Source: Thuidium tamariscinum
Lineage: Eukaryota; Streptophyta; Bryopsida; Hypnales; Thuidiaceae
Assembly (NCBI GenBank): GCA_947034885.2
Contig: OX344756.2
Location: forward strand, 23,915,489 to 23,979,488
DNA length: 64,000 nt
Reading direction: 5' to 3'
This document shows, one piece after another, positions 23,412 through 34,407 of the stretch. Under the pieces are notes generated by a model. That model did no database searches. It saw only the letters and a list, made by a program, of their open reading frames with translations, and was not told the DNA's origin. Position 1 is the stretch's first letter. The number at the start of each line of letters is the position of its first letter. The position numbers and the translations under genes are program-made.

Positions 23412-24212
23412 ATGGAGAATTTATGCAGCGCCTTTGAATGTCAATTCCCTCCCTCTCGACTTGAGCAAGCGCTTGTGCTTCACGCTTGGCTTGTAGGCAT
23501 AGAGGCAACAGAGAATCAGGTGAAGCGGATCCTCAATTTGTTAGACGATAGGCACTTGTTGTCGCTTCCCCGCTGCAAAAGAATTCATCGTCTACCTGAG
23601 GTAGTGAGGGCCAGGAATTTCCGAATTCTATTTTATAGCAATATCGCCTTCATCCTTGGTTGGAAGAAGAGGCGTGACTTTCTTGACGAGGTATTCCACG
23701 TTGCGAGAGAAGTCTGGCCGGACGAAGATGAGCGGCCAATTATCGGCCAAGGAGGCGGCCCGCGTAGCAGCGCAGGGGAGGCTGCTCATCCGCTCTCCAA
23801 CTTGCAGAAGGCGGGTGAAGCGGAAGGAGAGAGAGCGATTGAAGAAGCTGACGCAGGAGGGGGCAAGCTTCGGAGGACCGAATTCGGCAGAGTCACCCAT
23901 GTCGCAGGGGAGACCGTGCGAAAATCCAACGAGCCCTTCGTCCCCCCAATTGCGCCACCACCCCAACCGAAGGAGGCTGGACTTGTTCGCAATCGGGCAG
24001 CAAGCATTGGTGGATGTCGCATCAATTCAAAGTCTTCCGATAGCGATGAATCAACTGGGCACTCAAAATTCAGACCTTGTCGAAAAAGGGAGTTTTGCTG
24101 GAAACAAGCCGAAGACAAGCAATCAATTCAGGCGGCAGAGGGGCAATGCAAACATGGTAGACGAACAAGTCCAGGTGGAAGAGGGCAGAGGGGTAAATCA
24201 CTTGCCCTATGA
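23412..24212 (+). CDS. Overlapping 5' ORF of the piggyBac element, possible N-terminal exon
   Basis: An ATG-initiated frame of 266 codons overlaps the start of the transposase frame in another phase. Its first 110 residues look protein-like (RIHRLPEVVRARNFRILFYS, then WKKRRDFLDEVFHVAREVW), while the rest is low in complexity. It may supply the N-terminus of the transposase through splicing. A donor after GAG at about 23,690 (gag/gtattc) and an acceptor in gtcgcag/gggaga near 23,910 would join the two frames in phase. Further upstream, a CPNC-containing stretch (from about 23,013) ends in a donor-like aag/gtagga at 23,151. I cannot tell whether it is a separate small protein or an exon. Confidence 0.45.
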   Translation: MENLCSAFECQFPPSRLEQALVLHAWLVGIEATENQVKRILNLLDDRHLLSLPRCKRIHRLPEVVRARNFRILFYSNIAFILGWKKRRDFLDEVFHVAREVWPDEDERPIIGQGGGPRSSAGEAAHPLSNLQKAGEAEGERAIEEADAGGGKLRRTEFGRVTHVAGETVRKSNEPFVPPIAPPPQPKEAGLVRNRAASIGGCRINSKSSDSDESTGHSKFRPCRKREFCWKQAEDKQSIQAAEGQCKHGRRTSPGGRGQRGKSLAL

Positions 24213-26991
24213 AAATTCTGTGGATGATGATTTTGGTGGGCGGATGGGGCATGTGAAGGGGGGGGGACAATCTGCGGAGGGCGAGGAGGTAATTCGGAAG
24301 GGACGAGGAGGGCGCGGAAGAGGTAAAGGACTACCTGCACCTTCAACTGAAGGTCACAATTTTGATAGTGCGATTCCGAGAGGGAGGGATCAAGGTCGAG
24401 GACGCGGTCGGGGACGTGGCAAGAAGATTCGGAAGACTGCAACTGTTGCTCCACCCCAAGGCATTCGGACGCCAGAGGGTTGGATTCGGCCTCAAATTCA
24501 GGTGGAGAATCACCAGACACCTCGACCCATAAGGACGAATGTGCGTCGGAATTTGATTTTCCGAATGGCTGATGAGCGACATGGGTTGCATACCTTGGGG
24601 CTCACTGACACTGAAGAGGAAGACGTTGTTTCACTTGGCGACATGAACACTGCTGAAGTAACGACTCCGCTTGTAGATTGTAAGGAAGCCCCTGGATCGG
24701 GATGTGAGAGTGCCCAGCGTCTTCGCATGATCCGTGAAGGGAAGCGGCCTATGTCCGTCAGCTCTGATCGAAGCAGTTCTGGAAGAGTGCGAGATAGCCT
24801 CGGTTGGTACGATTCCTGCGGCGATGAAGGAGCTTGTATGCATGTTGGAGGTCTTCAAGCGGCTCTACTTCAATCCAGCGCAACGGTTGCCACTCATGTC
24901 TGGGTGCCGTGTCATGTCTTGGGCTTGAGTCCTACTGCTGAATCAGAGAACTTCCTTCTAGGGGAGGTATTACGTGAATTTGTGCATACCATTACAGGTT
25001 TTGAAATGTACAAAGTGGATTTTGGCGGAGTGTTAGGGGCTCATGCCGTTGCAAAGGAAAGTTGTGTACTTGCTGCGGAAGGGGATGTTCCTACAACTGG
25101 CGAAGGAGGTGTATCTGCTACTGCAGAAGAAGGTCCATATGTTGTTGCCGAAGGATCTATTGCTCGGACGAGAGGGCAAGAAGGACTCATGACTAGCAGT
25201 GAAGAGGCAATTGCGGATTGCACATTCACTTTGAACCTGCCCACTTATTTCGATGATGGAGTGCACCGAATTGACGAGGAAGGCAGCGATCCAGACTGGG
25301 AGGCGGATTTTGTGGACTGGCAAGGTAATTCGGACTCAGGTAATTCTGACTGGATGGTGTCTGATGCGGGAAGTGATCCTGAAGTCGTAGATGATACTAT
25401 CCTTTCGCAACCTGATATAGATTTTGAGTCATTAGAGTTTGAGGACCGCTACGCACCTATTCATTGGGAGGACCTCAATACCACTCTTTTACCAGATCGC
25501 TATCCGTTTACAGGCCCAACTCCCGGGCCTGTTCGTCGAATGAGCCGCCGCCCTATAAGCATGCATGAATTCTTCAATCAGTTCTGGTCAGTAGAGACAT
25601 TGACGAAAATTTGTGACCAAACTAATCTCTACGCTCGACAACTAAGGTATCGTAATCCATTGAAATCGAATGGAGGGTTGAATTGGAAGGACCTATCTCC
25701 GAAGGAACTGAAGTGTTGGTTTGGGGTATGTATAATGCTAGGACTAAAGAAACTTCCAAACAACCGTTTGTACTGGGATCAAAGAAACTTTTTTGGGTGT
25801 CCTTTGGTCAAAGCTGCTATGCGAAGAGCTCGCTTTGAAGCGATTAGTAGGAACATCCATTTGGTCGATAATTCCACGTTAGTGACAGATAAAGCTGACC
25901 CAAATTACGATAAGATAGCTAAGGTTCGTTGGTTAGTAGAGTCCTTCGTGTTGATTTCTAAGCAATTGTATAACTGTAAGTGCTATCTTAGCGTTGATGA
26001 AGTAATGATCCCTTATAGTGGCCACAGGTGCAATATAAAGCAATACATGAAGAATAAACCGATTAAATATGGTATCAAAGTATGGTGCTGTGCAGATAGT
26101 GAGACCAGATATGTATACAATTTGCAAGTATACACTGGACGGAAGGGTAGTAAGGCTGAAAAAGATCTTGGCCGTAAGGTAGTGCTAGACTTGGTATCAG
26201 ACCTCAAGGGACTAGGTCACATTATAATTACGGATAGATTCTTTACTTCACCGCATCTTTTCGATGACCTCTTACAGCAAGGTTTCCATGCAACTGGGAC
26301 GGTTCTACCAAAGAGAACTGGGATGCCACCCAATTTGGGAACCTTTGCGCATGCATCTGCTGACCGCGGTGGCTTGATAGTGTTTATGCACCGCTCTCGC
26401 CGCATGGCAGCGGTAGTTTGGTATGATCGCATTCCCGTATGTCTTCTGAGTACATCCACTGATCCAGTTCAGAAAGGCACATTGTGCTATAGATGGACGA
26501 AGTTTGAGGGGAGAAGGCAGTACCACACTTCTCCAATAGCTGTGGAGTATCAGAAAATGATGCGTGGGGTTGACCTAGTAGACCAATGCCGTATGGAGTA
26601 TACAGCTCAATTGCGCAGCCACAAGTGGTGGCATCGTTTGCTACTATTTATCTTGGATTCTAGCTTGGGAAATGCCTACATACTCTACAAGGCTCATGCA
26701 ATCGCAACCGGGCAGAAGCATGTTGTTTCTCGAGTTGAATTCCATTATGAAGTGGCAACGTATTTGTGTGACCCTCAAGTGGTGCCTGGACGAACTGCTG
26801 CCTCCTTCAATCGGATTGACCATGGACTGCACTACTCCGCAAGGCACTCACGACTTCGTGCCAAATGTGTAATATGCAGAAGAAAGCAGATACGAATCTG
26901 TCCAGGATGTAGGGGCGCATATATGTGCGAAGGAGAGTGTTTCATAAGGGTTCATACAATCCCCAAATATGTTGCAAAAGTTCTCAAATGA
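23728..26991 (+). CDS. piggyBac transposase (DDE_Tnp_1_7 family)
   Basis: The enzyme cuts and pastes the element at TTAA sites in the nucleus. From the first in-frame ATG (23,728) the product has 1,087 residues; the frame is open further up to 23,656. Residues up to about 300 are disordered and basic, with an Arg-Gly-rich AT-hook-like stretch (RGRGRGRGKKIRK). The middle is acidic (TEEEDVV, DPDWEADFVDW). The catalytic domain follows, with aspartates at D757 (LSVDEVMIP), D836 (IIITDRFFTS) and D949 (RGVDLVDQ), the family's DDD triad. The C-terminus carries a cysteine-rich finger with CVIC, CPGC and CEGEC, the family's DNA-binding module. The protein is longer than animal piggyBac transposases, mainly through the N-terminal extension. 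N-terminal exon structure is uncertain. Confidence 0.92.
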   Translation: MSGQLSAKEAARVAAQGRLLIRSPTCRRRVKRKERERLKKLTQEGASFGGPNSAESPMSQGRPCENPTSPSSPQLRHHPNRRRLDLFAIGQQALVDVASIQSLPIAMNQLGTQNSDLVEKGSFAGNKPKTSNQFRRQRGNANMVDEQVQVEEGRGVNHLPYENSVDDDFGGRMGHVKGGGQSAEGEEVIRKGRGGRGRGKGLPAPSTEGHNFDSAIPRGRDQGRGRGRGRGKKIRKTATVAPPQGIRTPEGWIRPQIQVENHQTPRPIRTNVRRNLIFRMADERHGLHTLGLTDTEEEDVVSLGDMNTAEVTTPLVDCKEAPGSGCESAQRLRMIREGKRPMSVSSDRSSSGRVRDSLGWYDSCGDEGACMHVGGLQAALLQSSATVATHVWVPCHVLGLSPTAESENFLLGEVLREFVHTITGFEMYKVDFGGVLGAHAVAKESCVLAAEGDVPTTGEGGVSATAEEGPYVVAEGSIARTRGQEGLMTSSEEAIADCTFTLNLPTYFDDGVHRIDEEGSDPDWEADFVDWQGNSDSGNSDWMVSDAGSDPEVVDDTILSQPDIDFESLEFEDRYAPIHWEDLNTTLLPDRYPFTGPTPGPVRRMSRRPISMHEFFNQFWSVETLTKICDQTNLYARQLRYRNPLKSNGGLNWKDLSPKELKCWFGVCIMLGLKKLPNNRLYWDQRNFFGCPLVKAAMRRARFEAISRNIHLVDNSTLVTDKADPNYDKIAKVRWLVESFVLISKQLYNCKCYLSVDEVMIPYSGHRCNIKQYMKNKPIKYGIKVWCCADSETRYVYNLQVYTGRKGSKAEKDLGRKVVLDLVSDLKGLGHIIITDRFFTSPHLFDDLLQQGFHATGTVLPKRTGMPPNLGTFAHASADRGGLIVFMHRSRRMAAVVWYDRIPVCLLSTSTDPVQKGTLCYRWTKFEGRRQYHTSPIAVEYQKMMRGVDLVDQCRMEYTAQLRSHKWWHRLLLFILDSSLGNAYILYKAHAIATGQKHVVSRVEFHYEVATYLCDPQVVPGRTAASFNRIDHGLHYSARHSRLRAKCVICRRKQIRICPGCRGAYMCEGECFIRVHTIPKYVAKVLK

Positions 26992-28307
26992 AAATTTCTT
27001 GCAGGTCGAATTCAGGTGTGACGGTGAAGAGAAGTGTCGCTGGCAATCTGGCCGTCATGAATTCTTCCAGTGGACGCTTCGGAGAGTGCAGCGGCAAGTA
27101 TCGATACTTTTAGGCGGGTTGGACAGGCGGGTTGGACGCTTGGTTGCAGCGATTGCAATTTTGATGTAGAGTGTGTTTCCCTTCACGCTAGCATGGTAGC
27201 CTTGTTGTTCGGAGTCTTTATCGGAGTTTGGTTAGGACATCTGTTAGGTTTGGATAGGTGTCCTTTTGTTTTTTTTGCAGGAATTTCAGGGTAGCAACCT
27301 TCAGCATTTTCAGATGATTTTGTCGAAGAACTATTTAGAATTGGCATGAATGATCAGTAGTCGTGATTTTGGAAGAGATAAACGATGTTTTTGAAACAGT
27401 CATGAATGCGATGAAATTTTCTGCATAATGATGTTGTGGGTTACTTCAATTTTGGAGCAAGTGTATACACATGTTTTTTTACTGTGAAGCCATGTTGATT
27501 TTCAGAGAGAATTTAGTCCTCTGTGTCTACGCCCGCCCATCTTGTTGCGACTTTGTAACTGTCGTGCGTTTAGCGCAGTGGGGGCGCGGGAAGCAGTTAG
27601 TACGAGCGCTTATCTGGCAAACCCACCCCGCCAAGTTCCATTGACAGGACACCTTATGCGCGGGTCTCTCGTTCGATCGTGAACTGCCACGGCAGCTTCC
27701 CGCCGTAGCCACCCTTCGCTTCTCCGGGTTGTCTGCTTCGTTGTTTTGCTAATTGATTTTCAGTGAAATGCACGGTTAGATTGGTATGAAATTTTTTGGG
27801 GCATGGGGTATATTCACAGACTTTATGCACACCGTTCGGATCACCCTTCATCATCCCCAATTTTTTTCAATAAATTTCGGAAGCTGCTTTCCATGCATCG
27901 GCTTTGTTTGACACCTGTAAGTTTAGCCTTTCCGCAGGCAATGTACGATGTCTCATCCCAAAATTTTTTTTGGCATAAGCAAAGAGTATCTTGAGCCCTA
28001 CCAAAAGCAACAAGTTTCATCTTGATATTTGCCTTCATAAGTTAGCAGGAGCTCTCGAAGTGCAACGGAGGTCTGAAAACTACTTGCAACGACTCCAGAA
28101 ACCCCCCGAATCACCCCTGAATTTGATGTCGTTTTGGACCCAAATTTGTGACTAAAATTTTCTGTATGTCGTGTGAAGACCCTAGTTTCAATCAGTACGG
28201 TGACGTACACCAAAACATGCAGCAAATAATTCCAGAAATTCCGGATCTATAAGCTTCTCTGAGGACGCGTGCTTCACCCAGAAATCACAGGGTCATTTAA
28301 GGGTTAA

Positions 28308-30627
28308 GGACCTCTAACCTTACGAGATGGGATATGAACAAAATTACATCCACATTTCATACTCCTCCCCAAAGATTCCCACCTTCAAGAAAAGAAGGGA
28401 CATAATTTAATATTTAAGAATTACTTAAATTAATGCTGGTAAAAGTATGACAATTTGAAAATTTCCTGGGAAACCTCAAAAAAACACTTTCTGACTATGT
28501 TTTCACTTTTCAGCAATAATTCAATACTTTGAAGTTGGAATTCGAAGATGTTAAAGCTTGCAGTTTTGAAAGTGTCTTATTCTTCATTCGAATTAAATCT
28601 CTGGACATATCAAACAAAATTATAGTGAAAGAATGCAATGATAGTGACAGTTCCCTCTAGAATCTACTAGAAGATTGTAAGATGATGTGCAATTCCTTTA
28701 GGACTATATACTATCAAGAATGCCAATTTAGACGGAGTACTTATTCATAGTACTAACGATAATGGTAATTTAAAAAACATTGAAAGTTACTAGTGATTTG
28801 AATTAGTGAATCTATTTGAATCTAATTCCTTACACTTTGTAGATATGAGATCAAAATATTTACTGTGGAAAAAATTAGTTGAGAGTGTAAGGGAAAGAAA
28901 AGAGTACAAAAGAACTTGATTTTCATTCTCTGAAATTTTCTTAAGTACAAGTAGGTATACAATGGAAAGAAGATTTATATTGTTTGTAATTTGGAACATG
29001 TCAACATACTAGTCTTAGTGATATTTGAATTTATTTTATAGTCACTTTTCCTTTTTTATGGTTTTAAATATAACTTGTCATTTGTTACATTTAAAAGAAT
29101 TCTCAGTTTCCAATAACCACTGACAATTTCTCTTATGTCATTGGAATGTAGAGCATGTACTATTCAAAATTGAAAGGAAGAGGAGCGTGTACTTAGTGAA
29201 AAGCACAAGAGAATTCGGAGGTGGAAGCAGAAGTTAGAACGGTATGTGTAGTGAATTTAGAAGGTTATTCAATTACTCTACATAAAATGCAATGGTACTT
29301 CCTCAAAGAAATTGAGAAATCCAAAATCAACCACTCAAAGTCTAAAGCCTTTTCTAATGATTTAGAAATTTGCTTTATCTTTAGAAAGAATTAAGCATTT
29401 TGATAAGGTTTTGGGTAAAGAACGTGTTATAAATCACTTAGGAGAAGGAAATACAATGTTACTTATGCATTGAAATATAGAAAACTTTGATCATGGAGGT
29501 GTTGAAAATGTGAAAGTGACTTCAAACCTTTCAATCCTGATTACGCATGTGTAACTTGAAATTATAGTTCCTAAAAAAATATTAAATTGAAGGGCTTAGA
29601 CTACATAACTCCAATCAATCTATGACTCTTCTAAAGTAATTTGTAATATTTGTAAATGAATTTCAAAACTTATTTTTCCAACAACATCTTTAATAATGTG
29701 GAACTTCAAGTGTCTTAAGTATATATGACTACTATAAATCATGATCCATTTGCATTCACATGATATATATGCATTGGGTTGTGAAAAGTTATGGTCTTCA
29801 ATGCTTATGCACAATAACAATGTCCCAATACGCTTATATAGTTGATTTGAAGTCCACTCAATTTGAAGTCATGCTACATTTGAACTATATTATGGACAAG
29901 AAGTAGAGTTTGATTTAAGCGATGTAAGATTTTAAAACTATATTCCTAAACTACATAACTATGTTGGAAAGAAGTTGAATTCTAGAGCATTACATCTCTT
30001 TCCACTGTACAATACAATTTGAAGAGTAAAAAAATGTCCAAAAAAATTTATAGCATTTTTAATAGTTTGGACTACCTTCTTCACAAATCTTAAGTCATTC
30101 AAGGTCAATAGAAGCTATAGTGTTCACTAAAAGAGATGTCCTCTAGAGTCCAATACTAACTATGCAAACATGAGTAAATATACCCTATATTTAATGTCCA
30201 AAAAGAGAAAGAAGTATGAAAGAAAGGAATGAGAAGTATGTTATTACTTTTAAATTTTGAAACTCCATATGTTGATGCTTTTGTTTTTTAATTTTATGTA
30301 GGTACATATTTTTGTGTGGAAACATTGTTTGTATAGATGTAAATTACTAGAGCACACCTATTTTATATAAGAATAAGAAGTTGAAAAGCAAAACAAGAAG
30401 AAATTAAAGGTAATGAAGGATTCAATTTACTTAAAGATTCACATGATGCAATTTCAAATAGAAAGAAATCTCAGAACATGTACGAGCCCCAAAACATACA
30501 ATTCCAATTAATTGCACATAGTGTTCCATAAATTTTTGAATTTGACATCATGGTTCAAATTGGAGTGAAAATAAGTCTTCAGGCACTATTAATTTGGTTG
30601 GATATATGTGATGTGTTTTGAAGTATA
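28308..30627. other. Gene-free AT-rich stretch right of the piggyBac pair
   Basis: The sequence after the TTAA (ggacctctaacc) is the right half of the ancestral insertion site. The 2.3 kb hold no supported ORF, element ends or RNA gene. Short ORFs at 28,790-28,999 and 29,620-29,820 are chance openings. Confidence 0.45.
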
Positions 30628-32019
30628 GGTTATTGCAAGAAACACCTATCAATTTTGTTGCGTTTTGCAACAATGCTCATGACTTTTTCAAGACTACTAT
30701 AAAATTAGAAAAATAATTTCAAAAAAATTAAAAAAATTTGAAAACATTATGTACCTCCAAAATGAAGGTATTCACCAAAGGAAATTGATAGAAAAATTCT
30801 CTAAGTAGGAGAACCTGAAAAGTGCCAAAACTTAGGAAAATAGGCACTTTAATTCAAAAATTAGGGAAAAATAGTAAAAATAAGAATTTTCAAAAAATAT
30901 AAAGTGAATGTTAGTAAAATTTTTATAGAGATGGTCATTCACCAAAAAACCCACTGAAATCATATTTTATATGTTTCAAAATACAAGGAGAAAGAAGCTC
31001 ACTTTGTGGACCTCTACATCACAGAAAATTAATTGTTTTTGAAAAAATTTCCCTGGAAAGGTAGCAGCCTACTAGAAGACCATTTCATCCAAATTTCATC
31101 TCAAAATCATTAAAAAAAAAGGTATTCCATAGTACTAGAACCCCCTGAACTGCAAAGTGTGACATTCAATTGGGTTCTATTTTTGGATAGTAAAATATTT
31201 TTGAAAATTATGAAAAAATCAAGGAAGGTTTATAATAGGTATGAGTACCTATCCTATAAATCTTGAGCTTTGTGGAGCCAACACACTAAATTCATGGCCA
31301 AAAAACAGATCAGCATGCAACGTGTCATACAAAGTAGTATAGTTTTTTCTTGTAATGACCCGTATAAATGAAGATATTCCAAAGAACTATAAAGACATCT
31401 AATTGTTCTGCAATGTAAATGTTCAATGTCTTCATCATGGGTTTGTAGACATGGTTTTATCTAAATGTTTCAGATTAATAAAAAAAAATAGAGTAAAGAA
31501 AATACATATATTGATATTTTAATTTGTAAAAAATAGGAAAAACATTTTTGAACAAAATTAAAAATTGTCCATTTGAGAAGACTTTTTGGTGATGAGGTTT
31601 GACTAAAAAAATGAGTTAAAAACCATTTCTAATGTTTTGAAGTGTGCGCGCAAGGGAGGCCTGTTTGCACTAATGTAGAGGTCAGAAAATAATGTTTTTT
31701 TAGATTCCCTTTGGTAGGGACATGTCTACCTACTATAAAAACATACCACAAAATTTCAACCAAAAATCATTAATTTCAACCAATCAATAGTATAAAAAAT
31801 CCCTAATATTGAAAGTACGACAAATTAACAAAAATAACTTTTAAATATAAAATGATTTTTTTTTAATTTTGAAAAATACAGAATATGATTGCAATCAAGA
31901 ATTCTAGAAATAGTTTTTTTGGTTTGGGCATTGGATTTATCAATCAAAAGTTATAGCATTAGACAAGAACAAATTTTACAAAGCGCTACAAAAGTGGTCA
32001 GTGTTTCTTGCAACGACCC
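30628..32019. mobile_element. 1.4-kb TIR element, GCAAGAAACAC family
   Basis: The left end reads GGTTATTGCAAGAAACAC; the complement of the right end reads GGGTCGTTGCAAGAAACAC. Both are flanked by TA. The interior is AT-rich with no transposase. The same ends occur on the 756-bp element at 44,462-45,217, so this is a second member of one family. The superfamily is not settled: TA flanks would suit a Tc1/mariner-like source, while the other copy sits at TTAA. Confidence 0.6.
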
Positions 32020-32856
32020 TATCGTCGCACTGGAATAGAAGGGGCATATACATTTGAACCAGTGACATCAGTTCTAAACGACACAGCACTCATGGATGCG
32101 ATACCTTCCCTAGAAGTTGAAATCGAGGGAAGTAGGGAAGATGCGGAATTTGTATACCCCCTTCAAATTCCAGCAACATTGAATACAGAATTGGCAAGTA
32201 CTGAAGAGAGGCAAGAGATTGGCACTCAATCGTCAGGGATTATAGCAGAGACACCAGAGGCAATGGATTAAAACAGGGAGACAGTTGCTAGTTTTGTATG
32301 GAAAGTTATAGTAGTATATAGTAATATATTTAGTTTTATTTATTAAAATATAATTTGATTAAGTGAGTTTATTTTAGCAAGCAATATATTTCAGTTTCAT
32401 GAGTGAGTGATAGTAAGTTTATGGTGTGCAATGTTCTAAAAGATGGATAGTTTTGAAGTACAAAAGACAACAAGGTTTCAAGAACTCGATCAACCAAAGA
32501 CACACCATGTGTCTTTTGTACAAAAACAATGTACTTTTTGAATGGTTTCATAATAAAACAAGATGTAAATAGTACGGAATTGACATGTACATTTGTTCTA
32601 TTTGGCAAGCCATTATTGTATTATTTGCTTTTGAAATGAAATGTTTGTATAGCAACATTGCAAAAAGAAGTCCATAAAATTCTTATGAAAATGGTATACC
32701 ACATTTACAAAGGTCTTAAAAACCCATGTTTGTTAGTGTCGTATGATTGCACTTAGCCAAGTGCAAAAATAACGAATTCCGTGTTGATTGGCATCTACTT
32801 ACCCTAGCGGCAGCTCTGTCTCTCACTCACAGGGAAGCTTGGAAAACTGATTGACG
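32020..32856. other. Spacer with a short dispersed repeat end
   Basis: No gene is supported. An 87-codon open frame (32,008-32,271) starts inside the neighbouring element end and has no recognisable domain, though its acidic composition is not obviously random. Bases 32,760-32,790 are the inverse of 8,907-8,936. Confidence 0.35.
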
Positions 32857-32918
32857 GTTTGATGGTACCTTGCTACTCAAATAATTATATTAATTGTAGA
32901 GCTAATACATGCACAAAC
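32857..32918 (+). pseudogene. 18S rRNA-derived fragment
   Basis: The first 22 bases (gtttgatggtaccttgctac plus tc) are identical, as far as I can recall, to the 5' region of eukaryotic 18S rRNA just before its GGATAACCGTAGTAATT block. The following bases (taattgtagagctaatacat, then gcacaaac) continue that alignment with a moderate number of changes. Only about 60 bases are present, so it is a remnant and not an rRNA gene. A shorter trace (gatggtacctt) at 2,301 suggests that the fragment travels with repeat R1. Confidence 0.75.
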
Positions 32919-33310
32919 TTCCACCTGTCTTTGCTTATGATTGTATTTTGTGAATTTCAAAGGATCAACCTCCAACGTGTGATTTTGATTTAAAAATTCA
33001 TGAATGATTTGTTGTTACTCCCTTATTCTCTATGAGGTAGAACCACCTATACCTGATCACTTAAGCAATTCTGGGACAAATCATGATGAGTGTGAGGCTA
33101 TGTAAATATTTCCCATGTAGAAAGATAGGAAATATGAGGATTGCAATTTTTTCATAATTTTAATTCCAAAGCTAAAATTACTATGATTTTGGAAGTCCAA
33201 AATGACTTTGAATCCATAGCCAATGTCTAGAATCTTCTAATACGGATCATAGCCGAGACTACTTTTATACTTAGTACTTCCCACACACTGTATGACACTT
33301 TGGAACATGT

Positions 33311-33692
33311 GTCATGGCTTTATTAGTCCCAACCTTAAAAATGGAAAAAAGCACATTCCAAACTTTGATTGAAAATCTCTTCTAACCTTGGTTGGAAATG
33401 GCAGCATCCTAAAAAGTGGGTATGGATCCTTGGTTGGGAATAGGTGGTTCTACTCCTTCTACGTACTGGAATTCTGGATTTGCATGACTACAAGAGCATG
33501 CACAAATTCATCAAATAATGCGTAAGAGAACAACATCTTTTTATATACCCACATTAGCCGATTAGAAGGAACAATTGTGATCGACTTTGGAAGCTCTGGT
33601 GGGGAATGACAGTACAAATTTTCCATGACCCCAAATGGAGGGTTTTAAGTGAAGTGACCTTTCAGAAGCAATGTTGAAAAACTCACTACCTA
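33311..33692 (+). repeat. Dispersed repeat R1, copy 2
   Basis: This copy aligns in the same orientation with 2,731-3,119. Shared long blocks include acaagagcatgcacaaattc and the segment from attagccgattagaaggaac onwards. No ORF and no terminal repeats are visible. Confidence 0.8.
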
Positions 33693-33777
33693 TTCGATTC
33701 CTAGCCTGCAACTGGGACGAGAAGATTGCTAAAGTTCAACGATGGGAGGAAGAATTTTGCAAGCGGATGACTCTTAG

Positions 33778-34100
33778 GTAGAAGGCTCTTAAATGGAGTG
33801 GGTTCTAAAATGGTGTCCTACCTTAAATGTATGGTATTTGTACATGTTGCTTTTTCATAGCTTTCAGCAGTGTACTAAGAGTGTACATTTTAGCTAGGAC
33901 ACCATTTTAGAGCCCTATACCCTTTCAACTTCAAAATTTGATAACTAATTCTACAAAGCTCCAAAAAAATGAAACAGCTTAAGTTAAATGTCAATTCCAC
34001 TTATCTTTCAAGGAAAATATACTGAAAAATATTTCAAGATGCTTCACCTTCCCAAAATTCAGTTTCAGTCCTTAGATGGGTGATTACTAAGCCTCCTACC
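33778..34100. mobile_element. MITE M1, copy 2
   Basis: The ends GGTAGAAGGCT and the complement of AGCCTCCTACC are inverted copies of one another. The 323-bp body aligns with the reverse complement of the MITE at 22,384-22,692, with shared blocks such as aacttcaaaatttgataact and catttta-gagcccta. The flanks are TTA and GTA, so the target duplication has decayed. It is more diverged at its ends than copy 1. Confidence 0.75.
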
Positions 34101-34182
34101 GTAGTATATCTTGTAGTCTAGCTACAGATCGATCATTAGGTGATCTTTGATATAATTCCTTTCTACCGTTTGAAGACATTAA

Positions 34183-34403
34183 CCTTGAAGCGCGCCGGCG
34201 TCCATATTCTGGACGATGAACAGAGGGCTTCAAGGCCCTATTTCATCCAATTAACCTCTGATTTGTCAAATGTAATACTTGAATCTAGAAAAAACAATCT
34301 TCTTTAATGATCAAATTCATTAAATTCTGGAGAATGATATATCTGTACAAAGCTATAAGCAAAAATGTGCAAAAATTCAAAAAAGGATTGAGACGCTTAA
34401 GGG
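34183..34403. mobile_element. Short TTAA element (221 bp)
   Basis: TTAA flanks both sides (34,179-34,182 and 34,404-34,407). The left end CCTTGAAGCGC and the complement of the right end CCCTTAAGCGTC are imperfect inverted repeats. There is no ORF. It is a candidate piggyBac-type MITE, weaker than the others because the terminal match is short. Confidence 0.5.
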
Positions 34404-34407
34404 TTAA

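Larger units (their letters stand above)
22697..28303 (+). mobile_element. piggyBac-superfamily transposon, right copy, apparently intact
   Basis: It is bounded by TTAA at 22,693-22,696 and 28,304-28,307 with 16-bp inverted ends CCCTTAAATGACCCTG. It contains one long transposase frame, about 0.7 kb of 5' sequence with short ORFs, and 1.3 kb of 3' sequence without a supported gene. Ends, target duplication and catalytic core are all intact, so it may be mobile. GC content is higher than in the surrounding repeats. The near identity of the two copies means very recent activity. Confidence 0.95.
16768..28307. repeat. 11.5-kb near-perfect palindrome of two piggyBac elements around a MITE
   Basis: The left arm (16,772-22,379, 5,608 bp) and the right arm (22,697-28,303, 5,607 bp) are reverse complements. 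The differences I noticed are three substitutions (20,401/24,674; 18,987/26,088; 20,857/24,219) and one homopolymer base. Each arm is a complete piggyBac element with TTAA on both sides. The central 309 bp are a MITE. The 5' ends of the two transposase genes face each other. Confidence 0.95.

Noticed and set aside
26992-28303. Several short ORFs after the transposase
   Set aside because: They are mirrored in both element copies, but near identity of the copies gives no evidence of selection, and no domain is visible.
32008-32271. 87-codon acidic ORF
   Set aside because: It begins inside the end of a TIR element and has no homologous motif that I can name.
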